A stretch of DNA of 64,000 nt from Prochlorococcus sp. AG-388-A01 (GCA_003279945.1 QCGK01000001.1:326213-390212), one strand, 5' to 3'. Shown: positions 1-12,255, counted from the first letter of the stretch. The notes: generated from the letters alone by a model not told the origin. Made by a program: numbers and translations.

Positions 1-1
1 T

Positions 2-133
2 AGCGAAAAAGAAGCATATGAAGCAATAAATCTTCAATTAAGTTTTGAAGAAAAAAGAAAACTCTCAGATATTATTTTAGATAATTCAGATGACCAAAAT
101 AAATGGATCAAAACAATTAGCGAACTTCTTTGA
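2..133 (+). CDS. coaE: C-terminal part of dephospho-CoA kinase (gene begins outside window)
   Basis: Open frame from base 2 gives SEKEAYEAINLQLSFEEKRKLSDIILDNSDDQNKWIKTISELL-stop, similar to CoaE C-termini; adjacent to gatB as in picocyanobacteria. Confidence 0.6.
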   Translation, partial: SEKEAYEAINLQLSFEEKRKLSDIILDNSDDQNKWIKTISELL

Positions 134-137
134 AGAT

Positions 138-1610
138 TTAGATATTCAACTTTTCTCTAAGAAGTTTATTTGCAAGTTTAGGGTCAGCTTTACCTTTGGT
201 TCTTTTCATAAGTTGACCAACAAAAAAACCAAGTAATTTAGTTTTACCATTCCTAAATGCTTGAACTTCATTTGGATGTTCAGTTATGAGTTCATTAATT
301 ATTGGTAAAATACTTGAAGAATCAGATATCATAGCCAATCCTTTTTCATCAACTAATTTTTTCGGAGAAATATTTTTTTGAATTAGTTCTGGTAAAATTT
401 CTTTTGCAATTTTTCCACTAATAATATTTTTTGAAATCATATTAATCATTTCAGCTAGATTATCAGGAGTAAGCATTAATTCAGTAAAACTAAGTTTGTT
501 TGCTTTTAAATAACCCACAATATCACTCGTTACCCAATTTGAAGCTAGTTTGGCATCAGCACCCTTAGCTACTGTTTCTTCAAAGAAGTTTGCCATGTTA
601 ATTTCATCAGAAATTACCCTTGCATCATATCCAGATAAGCCAAATTCACTAACATATTTCTTTCTTTTCTTTGAAGGTAATTCTGGTAGTTCTTTAAACC
701 ATATTTCTTTTTGAGCTTTTGTTATTTCAATTGGTCCTAAGTCAGGATCAGGAAAATATCTATAGTCACTACTACCTTCTTTTAGTCTCATACTTTTTGT
801 TAATTGCTTAGCTTCATCCCATAATCTTGTTTCTTGGAAAATTTCTCCCCCATTTTCATAAACTTCTATTTGTCTGTCAATTTCATAATCGCAAGCCTTT
901 TGAATTGCAGAAAATGAATTCATATTTTTAATTTCTACTTTGGTACCAAAAGGGGCATTAGGTCCTTTTCTAACAGAAATATTGACATCACATCTTAATG
1001 AACCCTCCTGCATATTTCCATCTGATACGCCTAGATATCTAACTGTTCTTCGAATCTCTGAAGCATATTCAGATGCCTCCTTACCTGTTCTAATATCTGG
1101 TTTACTTACAATTTCACAAAGTGCTATTCCAGCACGATTATAATCAACTAAGGAATACTTAGAGCCAGCTAATCTGTCACTGCCCGAATGAACTAATTTA
1201 CCTGCATCTTCTTCCATATGTAGCCTTTCTATACCAATTTTCTTAAAATAAGGTTCTTTACCCTTTTCTATTATTTCGACTTCTAACCATCCATTTTCAG
1301 CTAATGGCTCGTCAAATTGTGAAATTTGATAATTTTTGGGCAGATCTGGATAAAAATATTGTTTTCTATCAAATTTACAATGTTCTGCAACCTTTAAATT
1401 TAATGCTAGAGAAGTTTTCACAGCGTACTCCAGAACGGTCTCATTCAAAACTGGAAGAGTACCTGGCAAACCGCAAACTACAGGATCAATATGAGTGTTA
1501 GGTTCATCACCAAAAGCTGTTGATGCAGATGTAAATATTTTACTTTTCGTATTAAGCTGTACATGGGTTTCCAAACCAATAACAGCTTCCCAAGATTCAA
1601 AATTGTTCAT
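138..1610 (-). CDS. gatB: Aspartyl/glutamyl-tRNA(Asn/Gln) amidotransferase subunit B
   Basis: WEAVIGLETHVQLNTKSKIF..., EIKNMNSFSAIQKACDYEIDRQ; start placed at MNNFESW rather than the longer ORF start at 1697. Confidence 0.96.
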   Translation of the reverse strand: MNNFESWEAVIGLETHVQLNTKSKIFTSASTAFGDEPNTHIDPVVCGLPGTLPVLNETVLEYAVKTSLALNLKVAEHCKFDRKQYFYPDLPKNYQISQFDEPLAENGWLEVEIIEKGKEPYFKKIGIERLHMEEDAGKLVHSGSDRLAGSKYSLVDYNRAGIALCEIVSKPDIRTGKEASEYASEIRRTVRYLGVSDGNMQEGSLRCDVNISVRKGPNAPFGTKVEIKNMNSFSAIQKACDYEIDRQIEVYENGGEIFQETRLWDEAKQLTKSMRLKEGSSDYRYFPDPDLGPIEITKAQKEIWFKELPELPSKKRKKYVSEFGLSGYDARVISDEINMANFFEETVAKGADAKLASNWVTSDIVGYLKANKLSFTELMLTPDNLAEMINMISKNIISGKIAKEILPELIQKNISPKKLVDEKGLAMISDSSSILPIINELITEHPNEVQAFRNGKTKLLGFFVGQLMKRTKGKADPKLANKLLREKLNI

Positions 1611-1688
1611 TATTAAAAGTTTCTTAATTAATAATATTGGATATAAGGTAAAAGAGGACCAAAAACTAGTAAAAATATTAAATATTAA

Positions 1689-2798
1689 ATGACTCAAGAA
1701 ACAAAAAATTCAATTTTAATTATTGGTGGTGGATTAATAGGTTTATCTATTGCTTATGAATTTGCTAGAAATAATTTTCAAGTTTTAGTTTTAAGCAAAA
1801 ACAGAAATGAATCAGCTGGATTTGTTGCGGCAGGAATGTTAGCTAGTCATGCTGAAGGGCTCAAAGATGAATTACTAAAATTTGGACAAGAGAGTCAAAG
1901 TCTAATACCAAAATGGATAAAAAGTATAGAACAAGATAGTAGTATTAAATGCGGATTAAAAAAATGCGGAATAGTAGTTCCTTTCAGGAATAAAGAAGAT
2001 CTTGAAGAATTTCCTACTTATAAATATGGAAGGTATTTAAATCAAGAAGATCTTCAAGCAGAAATTAATGGAATAAATTCTATTTGGAAACACGGTTTAC
2101 TTTTTGAACAGGATGGTCAGATAGATAATCGAAGAAGATTAATGCGTGCACTCGAGAGGGCATGCTCCTTGCATGGAGTGAAATTTCAAGAAGGATCAGA
2201 AGTACAAGATTTGATAATAGAAAAAAACAAAATTACTGGTGCAACAGTTTTGTGTGCTACGGGAGGACTGAAAAAAATTTATTGTGAAAAAGCAATTCTA
2301 TGCAGTGGTGCTTGGAGTAAAAAAATATTCAACAAGATTCCTGTTTTTCCTGTAAAGGGACAAATGCTTTCAATACAAGGTCCAACAAATTTTTTGAAAA
2401 GAGTGATTTTTGGACCAACAACCTATCTAGTGCCGCGTGAAGATGGACTGATTGTCGTTGGAGCAACAGTTGAAAAAGGTTCAAAATTTAATCCCGGGAA
2501 TACGCCTAATGGTATCAATCAACTGCAAGAAGGAATTAGGTCTCTATTACCTGAAGCAATTAATTGGCCACAAATGGAACATTGGTGGGGATTTAGACCT
2601 TCCACACCAGATCTTCAACCAATACTTGGGGAATCTAAAATTGAAAACTTTTTTTTAGCTACGGGTCATTATAGAAATGGGGTTTTATTTTCTGCAATAA
2701 CAAGTGATCTTCTTTTTAAATTAGTTCAGAATAAAAGCCTAAAAAAAATAGAAAAAAGATTTTTAGAAAAATTCAGTGTAGATAGATTTGAGATTTAA
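1689..2798 (+). CDS. thiO: FAD-dependent glycine oxidase / DadA-family oxidoreductase (thiamine synthesis)
   Basis: N-terminal IIGGGLIGLSIAYEFA dinucleotide-binding motif; ATGHYRNGVLFSAITSDLL near C-terminus typical of ThiO. Confidence 0.85.
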   Translation: MTQETKNSILIIGGGLIGLSIAYEFARNNFQVLVLSKNRNESAGFVAAGMLASHAEGLKDELLKFGQESQSLIPKWIKSIEQDSSIKCGLKKCGIVVPFRNKEDLEEFPTYKYGRYLNQEDLQAEINGINSIWKHGLLFEQDGQIDNRRRLMRALERACSLHGVKFQEGSEVQDLIIEKNKITGATVLCATGGLKKIYCEKAILCSGAWSKKIFNKIPVFPVKGQMLSIQGPTNFLKRVIFGPTTYLVPREDGLIVVGATVEKGSKFNPGNTPNGINQLQEGIRSLLPEAINWPQMEHWWGFRPSTPDLQPILGESKIENFFLATGHYRNGVLFSAITSDLLFKLVQNKSLKKIEKRFLEKFSVDRFEI

Positions 2799-2801
2799 AT
2801 T

Positions 2802-3260
2802 TTAATTTTCAGATCGCCATTTCGAATCAGAAGTTTCCCACTCACATAATTCCTCTTTGTTAAACCATAGATTAATTTCAAATTCTGCTGTATCTTCTCC
2901 ATCAGAACCATGAATTATATTCCTCCCAATATCAATAGCTAGATCACCTCTAATTGTTCCAGGCTCTGATTCAAGAGGTTTTGTTGCGCCTATTAATTTC
3001 CTAGCACTTAAAATAACTCCTTCGCCTTCCCAGACCATTGCAACAACAGGACCACTTGAAATAAAGTTTACTAAATCACGAAAAAATGGCCTTTCTCTAT
3101 GTACTCCATAATGATTTTGAGCAAGATTTTTTGATGGGATTAATTGCTTTAAACCAACCAATTTAAATCCTTTTTTTTCAAATCTGCCGATGATCTCAGC
3201 AATATATCCTCTTTGAACTCCATCAGGTTTAATTGCAATAAACGTTCTCTCTTTGGTCAT
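2802..3260 (-). CDS. ndk: Nucleoside diphosphate kinase
   Basis: [15 protein letters not shown] and [16 protein letters not shown] active-site signature. Confidence 0.97.
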   Translation of the reverse strand: MTKERTFIAIKPDGVQRGYIAEIIGRFEKKGFKLVGLKQLIPSKNLAQNHYGVHRERPFFRDLVNFISSGPVVAMVWEGEGVILSARKLIGATKPLESEPGTIRGDLAIDIGRNIIHGSDGEDTAEFEINLWFNKEELCEWETSDSKWRSEN

Positions 3261-3383
3261 TTAATTAATAATCACTCTATGTATATTCAGCTTTTGGGTG
3301 GTAACTTGGCAAGTAATCATTAAAATAAAAGATATTGTTTTAAATTTTTTTCAAAAACATTTCTTAAATTACTAATACAAAAA

Positions 3384-5330
3384 TTGACCAATTTTGAGCC
3401 AAAAAAATCAAAGAATAATTGGACTATTAAAGATAGTATTTCTACTTACAACATTGATAAATGGGGGGATAAATATTTTTCTATTAATTCAAAAGGAAAT
3501 ATCTCAGTCACCAAAGACATAAAATCAGAAGAGAAGATTGATCTTTTTAAGCTTGTCAAAGAACTCAAAAGTAGAGAAATAAATACCCCATTAATTATAA
3601 GATTTAACGATATATTGAAAGATCGTATAAATGAATTACATGAAGCTTTTATAAAAGCAATAAAAACTTATAAATATAAGAACATTTATCAAGGAGTTTT
3701 TCCTGTCAAATGTAATCAACAGAAAAATGTTCTTGAAAAGATAATAGAGTTTGGGAGCCCATGGAATTTTGGTTTAGAAGTTGGAAGTAAATCAGAATTA
3801 TTAATTGGGCTTTCACTTCTTGAAAACCAAAGTTCATTATTGATATGTAACGGATATAAAGATAAAAAATATATTGAGATTGCTACTTTGGCAAGAAAAC
3901 TCGGGAAAAATCCAATAATAGTTATTGAACAACGCGATGAGGTCAAAAGAATTATTCAAGTAGTTCAGGATTTAAAGGCGACTCCATTGATAGGGATAAG
4001 AGCCAAGTTATCAAGTAAAAGTAGCGGTAGGTGGAGCAAATCTATTGGAGATAATTCCAAATTTGGATTATCAATCCCAGAAATTATGTTAACAATACAA
4101 GAACTTAAAGAAGCAAATCTTATAAACGAAATGAAATTGCTTCATTTTCATATAGGAAGTCAAATAAGTGATATTGCTGTAATTAAAGACGCCTTACAAG
4201 AAGCTAGTCAAATATATGTTGAACTAAGTAAACTAGGTGCCCCAATGAAATATATCGACGTTGGGGGGGGATTGGGGATAGATTTCGATGGAACTAAAAC
4301 TTCCTCCAACACTTCTACAAATTATTCTCTTCAAAATTATGCTAACGATGTAGTTGCAACCATTAAAGATTCATGTGAATTAAATAATATTGAACATCCA
4401 ACTATTGTCTCAGAAAGCGGAAGAGCAATAATTAGTCATTGTTCGGTTTTAATTTTTAATGTCTTAGGAACAAGCCATGTAAGCTCCAAACTGAGAATTT
4501 ATGATGAAAATAATCATTCATTAATCACTTTAAATCTACTTGAAACTTTCTATGAACTAAAAAAACTTAAAAATAAAAAGATAAATTTATCTCAAATAAT
4601 TGAACTATGGAACGATGCAAAAAAGTTTAAAGAAGATTGCTTAGTAGCTTTTAGATTAGGATTTTTAAGTTTGGCAGAAAGAGCTTATGCCGAAGAACTG
4701 ACCTGGGCTTGCGCAAAAGAAATTGCTAATAACCTGAATAATGATGAAATCAATCACCCTGATTTGTTTGAAATTACAGAAACTCTTGCATCAACTTATT
4801 ATGCAAATTTATCTATCTTTAAATCGATTCCTGATAGCTGGGCAATCAATCAGATTTTTCCAACAGTACCAATACATAGGCACTTAGAAGAGCCATTCTG
4901 CAAAGGAAACTTTGCAGATTTAACTTGTGATTCAGATGGGAAACTAAATAGTTTTTTTAATAATGGAAAAATTAAATCATTACTAAATTTACATAAGCCA
5001 GAGCAAGATAAAGATTATCTAATTGGAATCTTCATGACTGGTGCCTATCAAGAAGCATTAGGAAACTTGCACAATTTATTCGGCAATACAAACGTTGTTC
5101 ATATTGATATAAATGAAGATGATTCATATACAGTCAAAAATATTATTAAAGAGGACAGTAAATCTGAAATTTTGCAATTATTGGATTACAGTTCAGATTC
5201 TATGGTCGAATCTATAAGGATCAATACTGAATCAGCAATTGATCAAAAAAAATTAACTATTGAAGAATCAAGAAAATTAATTGATCAAGTCGAAATAAGT
5301 CTGAGAAAAAGTAGTTATTTATCAGAATAA
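3384..5330 (+). CDS. speA: Biosynthetic arginine decarboxylase
   Basis: [20 protein letters not shown]-lysine motif, [29 protein letters not shown] start. Confidence 0.95.
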   Translation: MTNFEPKKSKNNWTIKDSISTYNIDKWGDKYFSINSKGNISVTKDIKSEEKIDLFKLVKELKSREINTPLIIRFNDILKDRINELHEAFIKAIKTYKYKNIYQGVFPVKCNQQKNVLEKIIEFGSPWNFGLEVGSKSELLIGLSLLENQSSLLICNGYKDKKYIEIATLARKLGKNPIIVIEQRDEVKRIIQVVQDLKATPLIGIRAKLSSKSSGRWSKSIGDNSKFGLSIPEIMLTIQELKEANLINEMKLLHFHIGSQISDIAVIKDALQEASQIYVELSKLGAPMKYIDVGGGLGIDFDGTKTSSNTSTNYSLQNYANDVVATIKDSCELNNIEHPTIVSESGRAIISHCSVLIFNVLGTSHVSSKLRIYDENNHSLITLNLLETFYELKKLKNKKINLSQIIELWNDAKKFKEDCLVAFRLGFLSLAERAYAEELTWACAKEIANNLNNDEINHPDLFEITETLASTYYANLSIFKSIPDSWAINQIFPTVPIHRHLEEPFCKGNFADLTCDSDGKLNSFFNNGKIKSLLNLHKPEQDKDYLIGIFMTGAYQEALGNLHNLFGNTNVVHIDINEDDSYTVKNIIKEDSKSEILQLLDYSSDSMVESIRINTESAIDQKKLTIEESRKLIDQVEISLRKSSYLSE

Positions 5331-7975
5331 CTTTCTAATATTTTTTGCAAATGATTTTTTGCATAATCTAAAGCAATGCTTAATTTATCAATATCTTTAG
5401 CGCCTGCTTGTGCAAAGTTAGGTTTTCCTCCTCCACCTCCCGAACAAATGCTTGAAATCTCTTTAATTAATTTACCTGCATGAAGTCCCATATTTACGGC
5501 ATCATCACCAAAAGAAACTACAAATAACAACTTTCTGGTCTCTGGATTTGGTATTCCCCCAAGAATAACTATTGCTTTCTTTCCTAAATAAGATGTTAAA
5601 TTTAGTGCTGCAGATTGCAAAGAATTTCCATCTAAACCATCAATCTGATTTACTAATATTGAAAAAGAATTTACTCTTTTTGCAGATGATTTTAGAGAAG
5701 AGTATTTAATATATGCAATTTCATCTTTCATTTTTTGTATTTTTTTATTCTTATTTATAAGTTCTGCTTGCAAATTATTAACCCTTTCAAAAAGTTGATG
5801 AGGATTAGCTTTTAACAAATCACTTAGTTGATTTACTAAAGCATTTCTGTCACTAAAATAGTCGAAGGCTGATTGGCCTGATAATGCTTCGATTCTTCTT
5901 ACTCCAGCTGAGATTCCTTCCTCACTAATTATTTTGAAAGAACCTAATTCAGATGTATTTCTTACATGTGTTCCTCCACATAGTTCCATTGAAACTCCTG
6001 GCACATTAACAACACGTACTTCATCATCATATTTTTCTCCAAACATGGCAACTGCACCCTTTTCGAGAGCCTCACTCTTGGACATATTTTTTATTTCAAG
6101 GGAATGATTTTCCATAATCCAGGAGTTAACTAGGGTCTCAATCTTTGAGATTTGATCTTTAGAAATAGGATTAGAAGAATTAAAGTCAAATCGTAATTTA
6201 TTAAAGGCTACTAATGAACCTTTTTGTCCAACACTTTCATCAACAACTGATTTAAGAGCAGATTGCAACAAATGGGTAGCTGTATGATTTGCTGCAGCCC
6301 TAGTTCTATTAGAGGATTCAACCTTAGTCTTGACTTTTTGTCCAATAGTTAATATTCCTTTTTTTATCTTTCCAGAATGTAAAAAAACATTTTTCTTTCG
6401 AACAACATTATCAACTAAGACCTCTGCACCTTTTGAAAATATCGTTCCAATATCACCAACTTGCCCGCCAGATTCTCCATAAAAAGTTGTCTGGTCAAGA
6501 ACAATTAAAACTTCCTGACCCTCACTTGCTTGCTTAACTAATTTTGAATCCCTGAATATACCCTTTATTTCAGCTTCCGTAATAAGTGAATCATAACCAT
6601 TAAAAACAGTTTTATTAAATAAATCTATTTCTCGTTCTAATGATCCCTCTAATGTTAAATCAATATTACTTGAAGCAGCTTTTGCTCTCTCTTTTTGTGC
6701 ATGCATTTCTTCCTCAAAACCCTTTATATCAACCCTAATACTATTTTCTTCAGCAATTTCTATAGTAAGTTCTAGAGGAAATCCATAAGTATCATAAAGT
6801 TCAAAAGCTTGAAAACCAGAAATTAATTTCTGCCCTGATGAAATTAACTCACTTAGCAATTTCTCTCCCCTTTCAAGAGTTTCCCTAAACCTAACTTCTT
6901 CAATTTTTATCTCATTCAAAATTAAATCATTATTATTTTTTAAATCAGGATAATTCTTTTGCATTAAATCTATACCCACAGAAGCAATATGAGGCAAAAA
7001 TTCATTTGTTATGCCTAATAATCTCCCATGTCTAACCATTCTTCTAATAAGCCTTCTTAATATATATCCTCTGCCGAGATTACTAGCTGCTACTCCATCA
7101 GAAATTAAATGAATAACAGCTCTTGTATGATCTCCAATGATTTTTAAGGAAATTCTGTTTTTGTTATCTGAAGAAAAATAATCAATATTTGCAAACTCAC
7201 AAGTTTTTTGAATAATAGGAAAAATTAAATCTGTCTCATAATTATTTTTCTTTTTTTGCAATATTTGAGCCATTCTCTCTAGGCCCATTCCTGTATCAAT
7301 ATTTTTAAATTTTAAATCTGTCAATTTTCCACTAGAGTCGCGATTATATTGCATAAATACAAGATTATAAAATTCAATAAAACGATTTCCATCTTCCAAA
7401 TCGATATTCTGCAGACCTTTTTCAGGATTAAAATCATAATAAAGTTCTGAGCAAGGACCACATGGACCTGTTTTTCCAGAAGACCAAAAATTATCTTTCA
7501 CGCCTAGTTTCACTATTCTATCTGGATGAAGACCAATTTCATCTCTCCAAATTTTTGCAGACTCTCCGTCTTCATGAAAAACACTCACAATTATATTTTC
7601 AGCAGAAAGTTGATAAATATTAGTAACTAATTCCCAAGCCCATTGAATTGCCTCTCTTTTAAAATAATCTCCAAAAGAAAAATTACCAAGCATCTCAAAA
7701 AAAGTATGATGTCGAGCTGTAATTCCAACATTTTCTATATCATTCGTCCTAATACACTTTTGGCTTGAAGTAGCCCTTTTAGATGGTCTTTCTTTTAAAC
7801 CCAAAAATACTGGTTTAAAAGGTAGCATTCCAGCAATTGTGAGCATAACAGTAGGATCATCTGGGATTAAAGATGCACTTGGAATGATTTTATGTAATTT
7901 TTCACTGTAAAAATTTAAAAAAGCATTTCTTATCTCATCTCCAGTAATTATTTTTTTAATTAGTCGAGATGTCAT
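5315..7975 (-). CDS. alaS: Alanyl-tRNA synthetase
   Basis: [68 protein letters not shown]. Confidence 0.97.
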   Translation of the reverse strand: MTSRLIKKIITGDEIRNAFLNFYSEKLHKIIPSASLIPDDPTVMLTIAGMLPFKPVFLGLKERPSKRATSSQKCIRTNDIENVGITARHHTFFEMLGNFSFGDYFKREAIQWAWELVTNIYQLSAENIIVSVFHEDGESAKIWRDEIGLHPDRIVKLGVKDNFWSSGKTGPCGPCSELYYDFNPEKGLQNIDLEDGNRFIEFYNLVFMQYNRDSSGKLTDLKFKNIDTGMGLERMAQILQKKKNNYETDLIFPIIQKTCEFANIDYFSSDNKNRISLKIIGDHTRAVIHLISDGVAASNLGRGYILRRLIRRMVRHGRLLGITNEFLPHIASVGIDLMQKNYPDLKNNNDLILNEIKIEEVRFRETLERGEKLLSELISSGQKLISGFQAFELYDTYGFPLELTIEIAEENSIRVDIKGFEEEMHAQKERAKAASSNIDLTLEGSLEREIDLFNKTVFNGYDSLITEAEIKGIFRDSKLVKQASEGQEVLIVLDQTTFYGESGGQVGDIGTIFSKGAEVLVDNVVRKKNVFLHSGKIKKGILTIGQKVKTKVESSNRTRAAANHTATHLLQSALKSVVDESVGQKGSLVAFNKLRFDFNSSNPISKDQISKIETLVNSWIMENHSLEIKNMSKSEALEKGAVAMFGEKYDDEVRVVNVPGVSMELCGGTHVRNTSELGSFKIISEEGISAGVRRIEALSGQSAFDYFSDRNALVNQLSDLLKANPHQLFERVNNLQAELINKNKKIQKMKDEIAYIKYSSLKSSAKRVNSFSILVNQIDGLDGNSLQSAALNLTSYLGKKAIVILGGIPNPETRKLLFVVSFGDDAVNMGLHAGKLIKEISSICSGGGGGKPNFAQAGAKDIDKLSIALDYAKNHLQKILESYSDK

Positions 7976-8095
7976 TTACCCAGAATAAAAAGAACAAAAA
8001 ATTAAAGAAAAGCGTAATTTCGGTTATTTCGCAAAAATAATCACGCGGATTTATATTCTATATAACTAAAGTTAATTTATAAAGCGAATTATTCT

Positions 8096-9871
8096 ATGAT
8101 AGCTTCTGCCCAGACAAGTAATTCTAAATTGGCAAAAATAAATAACAAGTTGACAGTTCAATCTCAAAACTTCGCTGTTGATTCTTGCGCCATAAGATCT
8201 TTGGATTGGGATCGCAGTAGATTTGATATTGAATTTGGTTTGAGAAATGGAACTACCTATAATAGCTTCATTATTAAAGGCGAAAAACTAGCAATTATTG
8301 ATACTAGTCACGCAAAGTTCGAAGAATTATGGTTTGAAGAATTACTGAAAGAGGTAAATCCGCAAGAAGTTGATTATTTAATTACAAGCCATACAGAACC
8401 TGATCATTCTGGTTTAATAGGTAATCTTTTAGAATTAAACCAAAATATCACAGTAGTAGGATCAAAATTAGCTCTTAAATTTATCGAAGACCAAATACAT
8501 ATTCCCTTTAAGCGTCTAGAAGTTAAAAGCGGAGAGTTTTTAAATCTAGGAACTAATCCTAATAGCGGTTTAGAACATAATATTGAATTTATAAGCGCAC
8601 CAAATTTACATTGGCCAGATACAATTTTTTCATATGATCACAGCACACATGTTCTCTATACATGCGATGCATTTGGACTCCATTATTGTTCTAATGATTT
8701 TTATGACACTAATCAAAAAGAAATATATGACGATTTTCGTTTTTATTATGATTGCTTAATGGGTCCAAACGCTAGAAGCGTTCTACAGGCAATTAAAAGA
8801 ATAGATAAGTTACCTGAATTAAAAACAATAGCCGTAGGTCACGGGCCTTTGCTTCATAATCAAGTCAACTTTTGGAAGGAAAAATATCTACAATGGAGCA
8901 GTAATAAAAGTAAAGGAAACGAATTTGTAGCAGTATGCTACATAAGCGACTATGGATATTGTGATCGACTAAGCCAAGCGATATCTCATGGGATAAGTAA
9001 AGCAGATGCGCAAGTTCAATTAATTGATTTAAGATCTTCTGATCCTCAGGAATTAACAGGTTTAATATCTGAAGCAAAAGCAGTGGTTATTCCCACATGG
9101 CCCGTTAATGCAGATAATGAATTAAAAGAATCTCTTGGCACTTTGTTTGCAGCGTTAAAGCCTAAACAATTTACGGCTGTATATGATGCTTTCGGAGGAA
9201 ATGATGAGCCAATAGATTCTTTAGCAAGCAAGTTAAGAGAACTAGGCCAGAAAGAAGCCTTTTCACCTTTAAGAGTCAAAAATATTCCAAATCCAATTAT
9301 TTATCAACAATTTGAAGAGGCTGGAACTGACTTGGGTCAATTGATCAACAAAAAGAAAAATATTGCCTCCATGAAGAGCCTTGACTCAAATTTAGATAAA
9401 GCTTTAGGCAGGTTAAGTGGAGGATTATATGTTGTTACAGCTAGCCAGGGAGAAGGTTCGTCACTCAGACAAAGTGCAATGGTCGCAAGTTGGGTTAGTC
9501 AAGCAAGTTTTTCTCCACCAGGTATTACAGTTGCAGTAGCAAAAGATAGAGCTATTGAATCGTATATGCAAGTTGGAAACGGTTTTGTTGTGAATATATT
9601 GAGGGAAGACAACTATCAAAAAATGTTTAGACATTTTTTAAAAAGATTTGCTCCTGGAGCCGATAGATTTGCAGATGTAGATATAATTAACAACATCGCA
9701 GTGGGAGGACCAGTCTTATCAGATTCACTCGCTTTTTTAGATTGTAAAGTGAGTTCCAGACTAGAGACTCCAGATCATTGGATAATTTACGGAATCGTTG
9801 AAAATGGTAATGTCTCTGATTTATCATGCAAAACAGCAGTTCATCATAGAAAAGTTGCTAATCATTATTAG
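8096..9871 (+). CDS. Flavodiiron protein with intact diiron ligands (Flv3-like)
   Basis: Metallo-beta-lactamase-like HTEPDHSG, NLHWPD, CDAFG, GHGPL; flavodoxin-like domain and C-terminal flavin reductase domain WVSQASFSPPGITVAVAKDR. Confidence 0.9.
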   Translation: MIASAQTSNSKLAKINNKLTVQSQNFAVDSCAIRSLDWDRSRFDIEFGLRNGTTYNSFIIKGEKLAIIDTSHAKFEELWFEELLKEVNPQEVDYLITSHTEPDHSGLIGNLLELNQNITVVGSKLALKFIEDQIHIPFKRLEVKSGEFLNLGTNPNSGLEHNIEFISAPNLHWPDTIFSYDHSTHVLYTCDAFGLHYCSNDFYDTNQKEIYDDFRFYYDCLMGPNARSVLQAIKRIDKLPELKTIAVGHGPLLHNQVNFWKEKYLQWSSNKSKGNEFVAVCYISDYGYCDRLSQAISHGISKADAQVQLIDLRSSDPQELTGLISEAKAVVIPTWPVNADNELKESLGTLFAALKPKQFTAVYDAFGGNDEPIDSLASKLRELGQKEAFSPLRVKNIPNPIIYQQFEEAGTDLGQLINKKKNIASMKSLDSNLDKALGRLSGGLYVVTASQGEGSSLRQSAMVASWVSQASFSPPGITVAVAKDRAIESYMQVGNGFVVNILREDNYQKMFRHFLKRFAPGADRFADVDIINNIAVGGPVLSDSLAFLDCKVSSRLETPDHWIIYGIVENGNVSDLSCKTAVHHRKVANHY

Positions 9872-9887
9872 AAAATAAACCTTTCAA

Positions 9888-11690
9888 ATGACAGAAATTA
9901 ATGTGAGCTCACTTTCAAAAAAACAAAACTTGTCAAAATTTGAAATTACTGAAAATTTTACTTGTTTCAGATTCATTGATCAAAATAAAGAAAGATTTGA
10001 GCTTGAGTTTAATCTAGAAAAAGGAACCTCTTTTAATACTTTTTTAATCAGAAATAATCAAGAACTCTATATTATTCATCCACCTGAAAAACAACATTTA
10101 AATTCATTTATTGAGTTAATATCAAATTTTTTTGACCATTTTAAATTACATAAAATAAACATAATCTCCGGACATATAAATCCTCAAATTATAGAAACTA
10201 TAAAAAATATTAGTACTCAATTTCAAAATTTAACTATTACTTGCTCAAATCCTGGGTTTAAACTTATTTCCGAACTTTGGCATCAAAGAAATCCTAACTT
10301 AGATAACTTTATTGAAATTCAATTACCCAAAACAAACATAATCAAAAAAGAACTTCGTTTGGAATTAAATAACATTTCACTAGATTTAATTCCTATTCCA
10401 ACAGCGCGTTGGCCTGGAGGCCTAATTATTTATGAACGCAATCAAGAGATACTTCTAAGTGAAAAAATTTTCTCTGCACACATTGCATCTGAATTTTGGT
10501 CAGAGACAAATCGACTTAGTACAGAAACTGATAGGAAACATTTCTATGATTGTCTGATGGCTCCAATGTCTAATCAAGTGGTATCAATTACTGAAAAAAT
10601 TGCAGATTACGACATTAAAACTATTGCACCATTACACGGTCCCGCTATCGAATATAGCTTAAAAAGCTTTTTAAATGACTACATAAGATGGGGTGAGAAC
10701 CTCTCAACAAATAATCCTAAAATTGCTTTAATTTATGCAAGTGCATATGGAAATACAGCCTCCATAGGCGATGCATTAGCAAAAGGGATCAATAGAACGT
10801 CAGTCGAAGTTGAGAGTATAAATTGCGAATTTACTCCTAATGATGTGCTTGTAAAATCCATCCAAAATGCTGATGGATATTTAATCGGTTCACCTACACT
10901 AGGAGGTCACGCCCCAACTCCTATAGTCAGTGCACTAGGAACATTGTTATCAGAAGGTAATAGAGACAAACCAGTGGGTATTTTTGGTAGTTTTGGATGG
11001 AGTGGCGAAGCAATAGATTTACTAGAATCAAAATTAAAAGATGGTGGTTTTAAGTTTAGTTTTGACCCTATAAGAATAAAATTCAGTCCAAATAAACCAA
11101 AGATTAAAGAGCTAGAAGAAATAGGAACTCACTTTGGAAGGAAAATTATAAAAAAAGCCAGGAAAAAACCTAGAAATTCAGATACTGGAATGATTACAAG
11201 CAAAACAGATCCAAAGTTACAAGCTCTTGGAAGAGTAATTGGCTCACTTTGTGTTCTAACAGCTTCTAAAGGAAAAGATGAGAATAATATTAAAGGAGCT
11301 ATGCTTGCATCTTGGGTTAGTCAAGCAAGTTTTTCTCCGCCTGGATTAAGTATTGCAGTAGCAAAAGATAGATCGGTAGAATCTCTCCTTCAAATAGGGG
11401 ATTCATTCGCATTAAATATTTTAAGTGAAAAGGATTTTAAAGAACCTTTGAAAAGATTCACAAAACCTTTTACACCAGGAGAAGATAGATTTGCAGGATT
11501 AAATATTGAATTAACTCCTAATGAACAGCTAATCATTCCTGAGTCTTTAGCATGGTTAGATGCCTCTGTAAAAGAGAGAATGGAATGCGGAGATCATTGG
11601 GTAATATACGCCGAAGTACTACACGGTAATATACTAAAATCCGATAGTCTAACAGCAGTTCATCACCGTAAAACTGGTGCTAACTATTAA
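9888..11690 (+). CDS. Flavodiiron protein with degenerate metal ligands (Flv1-like)
   Basis: Same domain order as preceding gene but SGHINPQI, TARWPGG, SEKIFSAH at ligand positions; C-terminal WVSQASFSPPGLSIAVAKDR. Confidence 0.88.
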   Translation: MTEINVSSLSKKQNLSKFEITENFTCFRFIDQNKERFELEFNLEKGTSFNTFLIRNNQELYIIHPPEKQHLNSFIELISNFFDHFKLHKINIISGHINPQIIETIKNISTQFQNLTITCSNPGFKLISELWHQRNPNLDNFIEIQLPKTNIIKKELRLELNNISLDLIPIPTARWPGGLIIYERNQEILLSEKIFSAHIASEFWSETNRLSTETDRKHFYDCLMAPMSNQVVSITEKIADYDIKTIAPLHGPAIEYSLKSFLNDYIRWGENLSTNNPKIALIYASAYGNTASIGDALAKGINRTSVEVESINCEFTPNDVLVKSIQNADGYLIGSPTLGGHAPTPIVSALGTLLSEGNRDKPVGIFGSFGWSGEAIDLLESKLKDGGFKFSFDPIRIKFSPNKPKIKELEEIGTHFGRKIIKKARKKPRNSDTGMITSKTDPKLQALGRVIGSLCVLTASKGKDENNIKGAMLASWVSQASFSPPGLSIAVAKDRSVESLLQIGDSFALNILSEKDFKEPLKRFTKPFTPGEDRFAGLNIELTPNEQLIIPESLAWLDASVKERMECGDHWVIYAEVLHGNILKSDSLTAVHHRKTGANY

Positions 11691-11707
11691 ATTTATTTAT
11701 CTAATTT

Positions 11708-12232
11708 ATGACTGAATCAAAAGATCTAATTATCATCACGGCTAGCTGCGGCAAAAATTTAGAACTTTCTGAAAAATTCATTGAAAAAAGTAATGAACTT
11801 AAAATAAGTTCTGAAATATTAGATCTTACGACTCTTGATATTCCGTTATTCAATCCAAGAATTCACAACAAAGATAATATCCCAGATGAAATAAAAGCAA
11901 TTAAAAAAAAGCTTTTCGCAATAGAAAAATGGGTTATTTGTGCTCCTGAATATAATGGATCTATACCTCCTATTCTCACCAACTTCATAGCATGGCTTTC
12001 CATTTCTGGAGATGACTTTAGAAATTTATTTAATGGTCAACCAATTGCAATTGCAACATTTTCTGGTGGGATAGGATTAGAACTTCTTACCTCATTACGC
12101 ATTCAATTAGTCCATTTAGGCAGCCAAGTATTAGGTAGACAACTTTTGTCCTCATATAGTAAACCGATAGATACCAAAACTATTGAAGATATTATTCAAA
12201 GACTTTTACAAATGCAAAAATTAAAGACATAG
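11708..12232 (+). CDS. NADPH-dependent FMN reductase family protein
   Basis: WVICAPEYNGSIPPILTNFIAWLS motif typical of NADPH-dependent FMN reductases. Confidence 0.8.
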   Translation: MTESKDLIIITASCGKNLELSEKFIEKSNELKISSEILDLTTLDIPLFNPRIHNKDNIPDEIKAIKKKLFAIEKWVICAPEYNGSIPPILTNFIAWLSISGDDFRNLFNGQPIAIATFSGGIGLELLTSLRIQLVHLGSQVLGRQLLSSYSKPIDTKTIEDIIQRLLQMQKLKT

Positions 12233-12255
12233 AATTTAAAAGATAAACATTATTA

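Noticed and set aside
940-1692. Three small + strand ORFs at 940, 1304 and 1495
   Set aside because: All antisense within gatB, no recognisable product.
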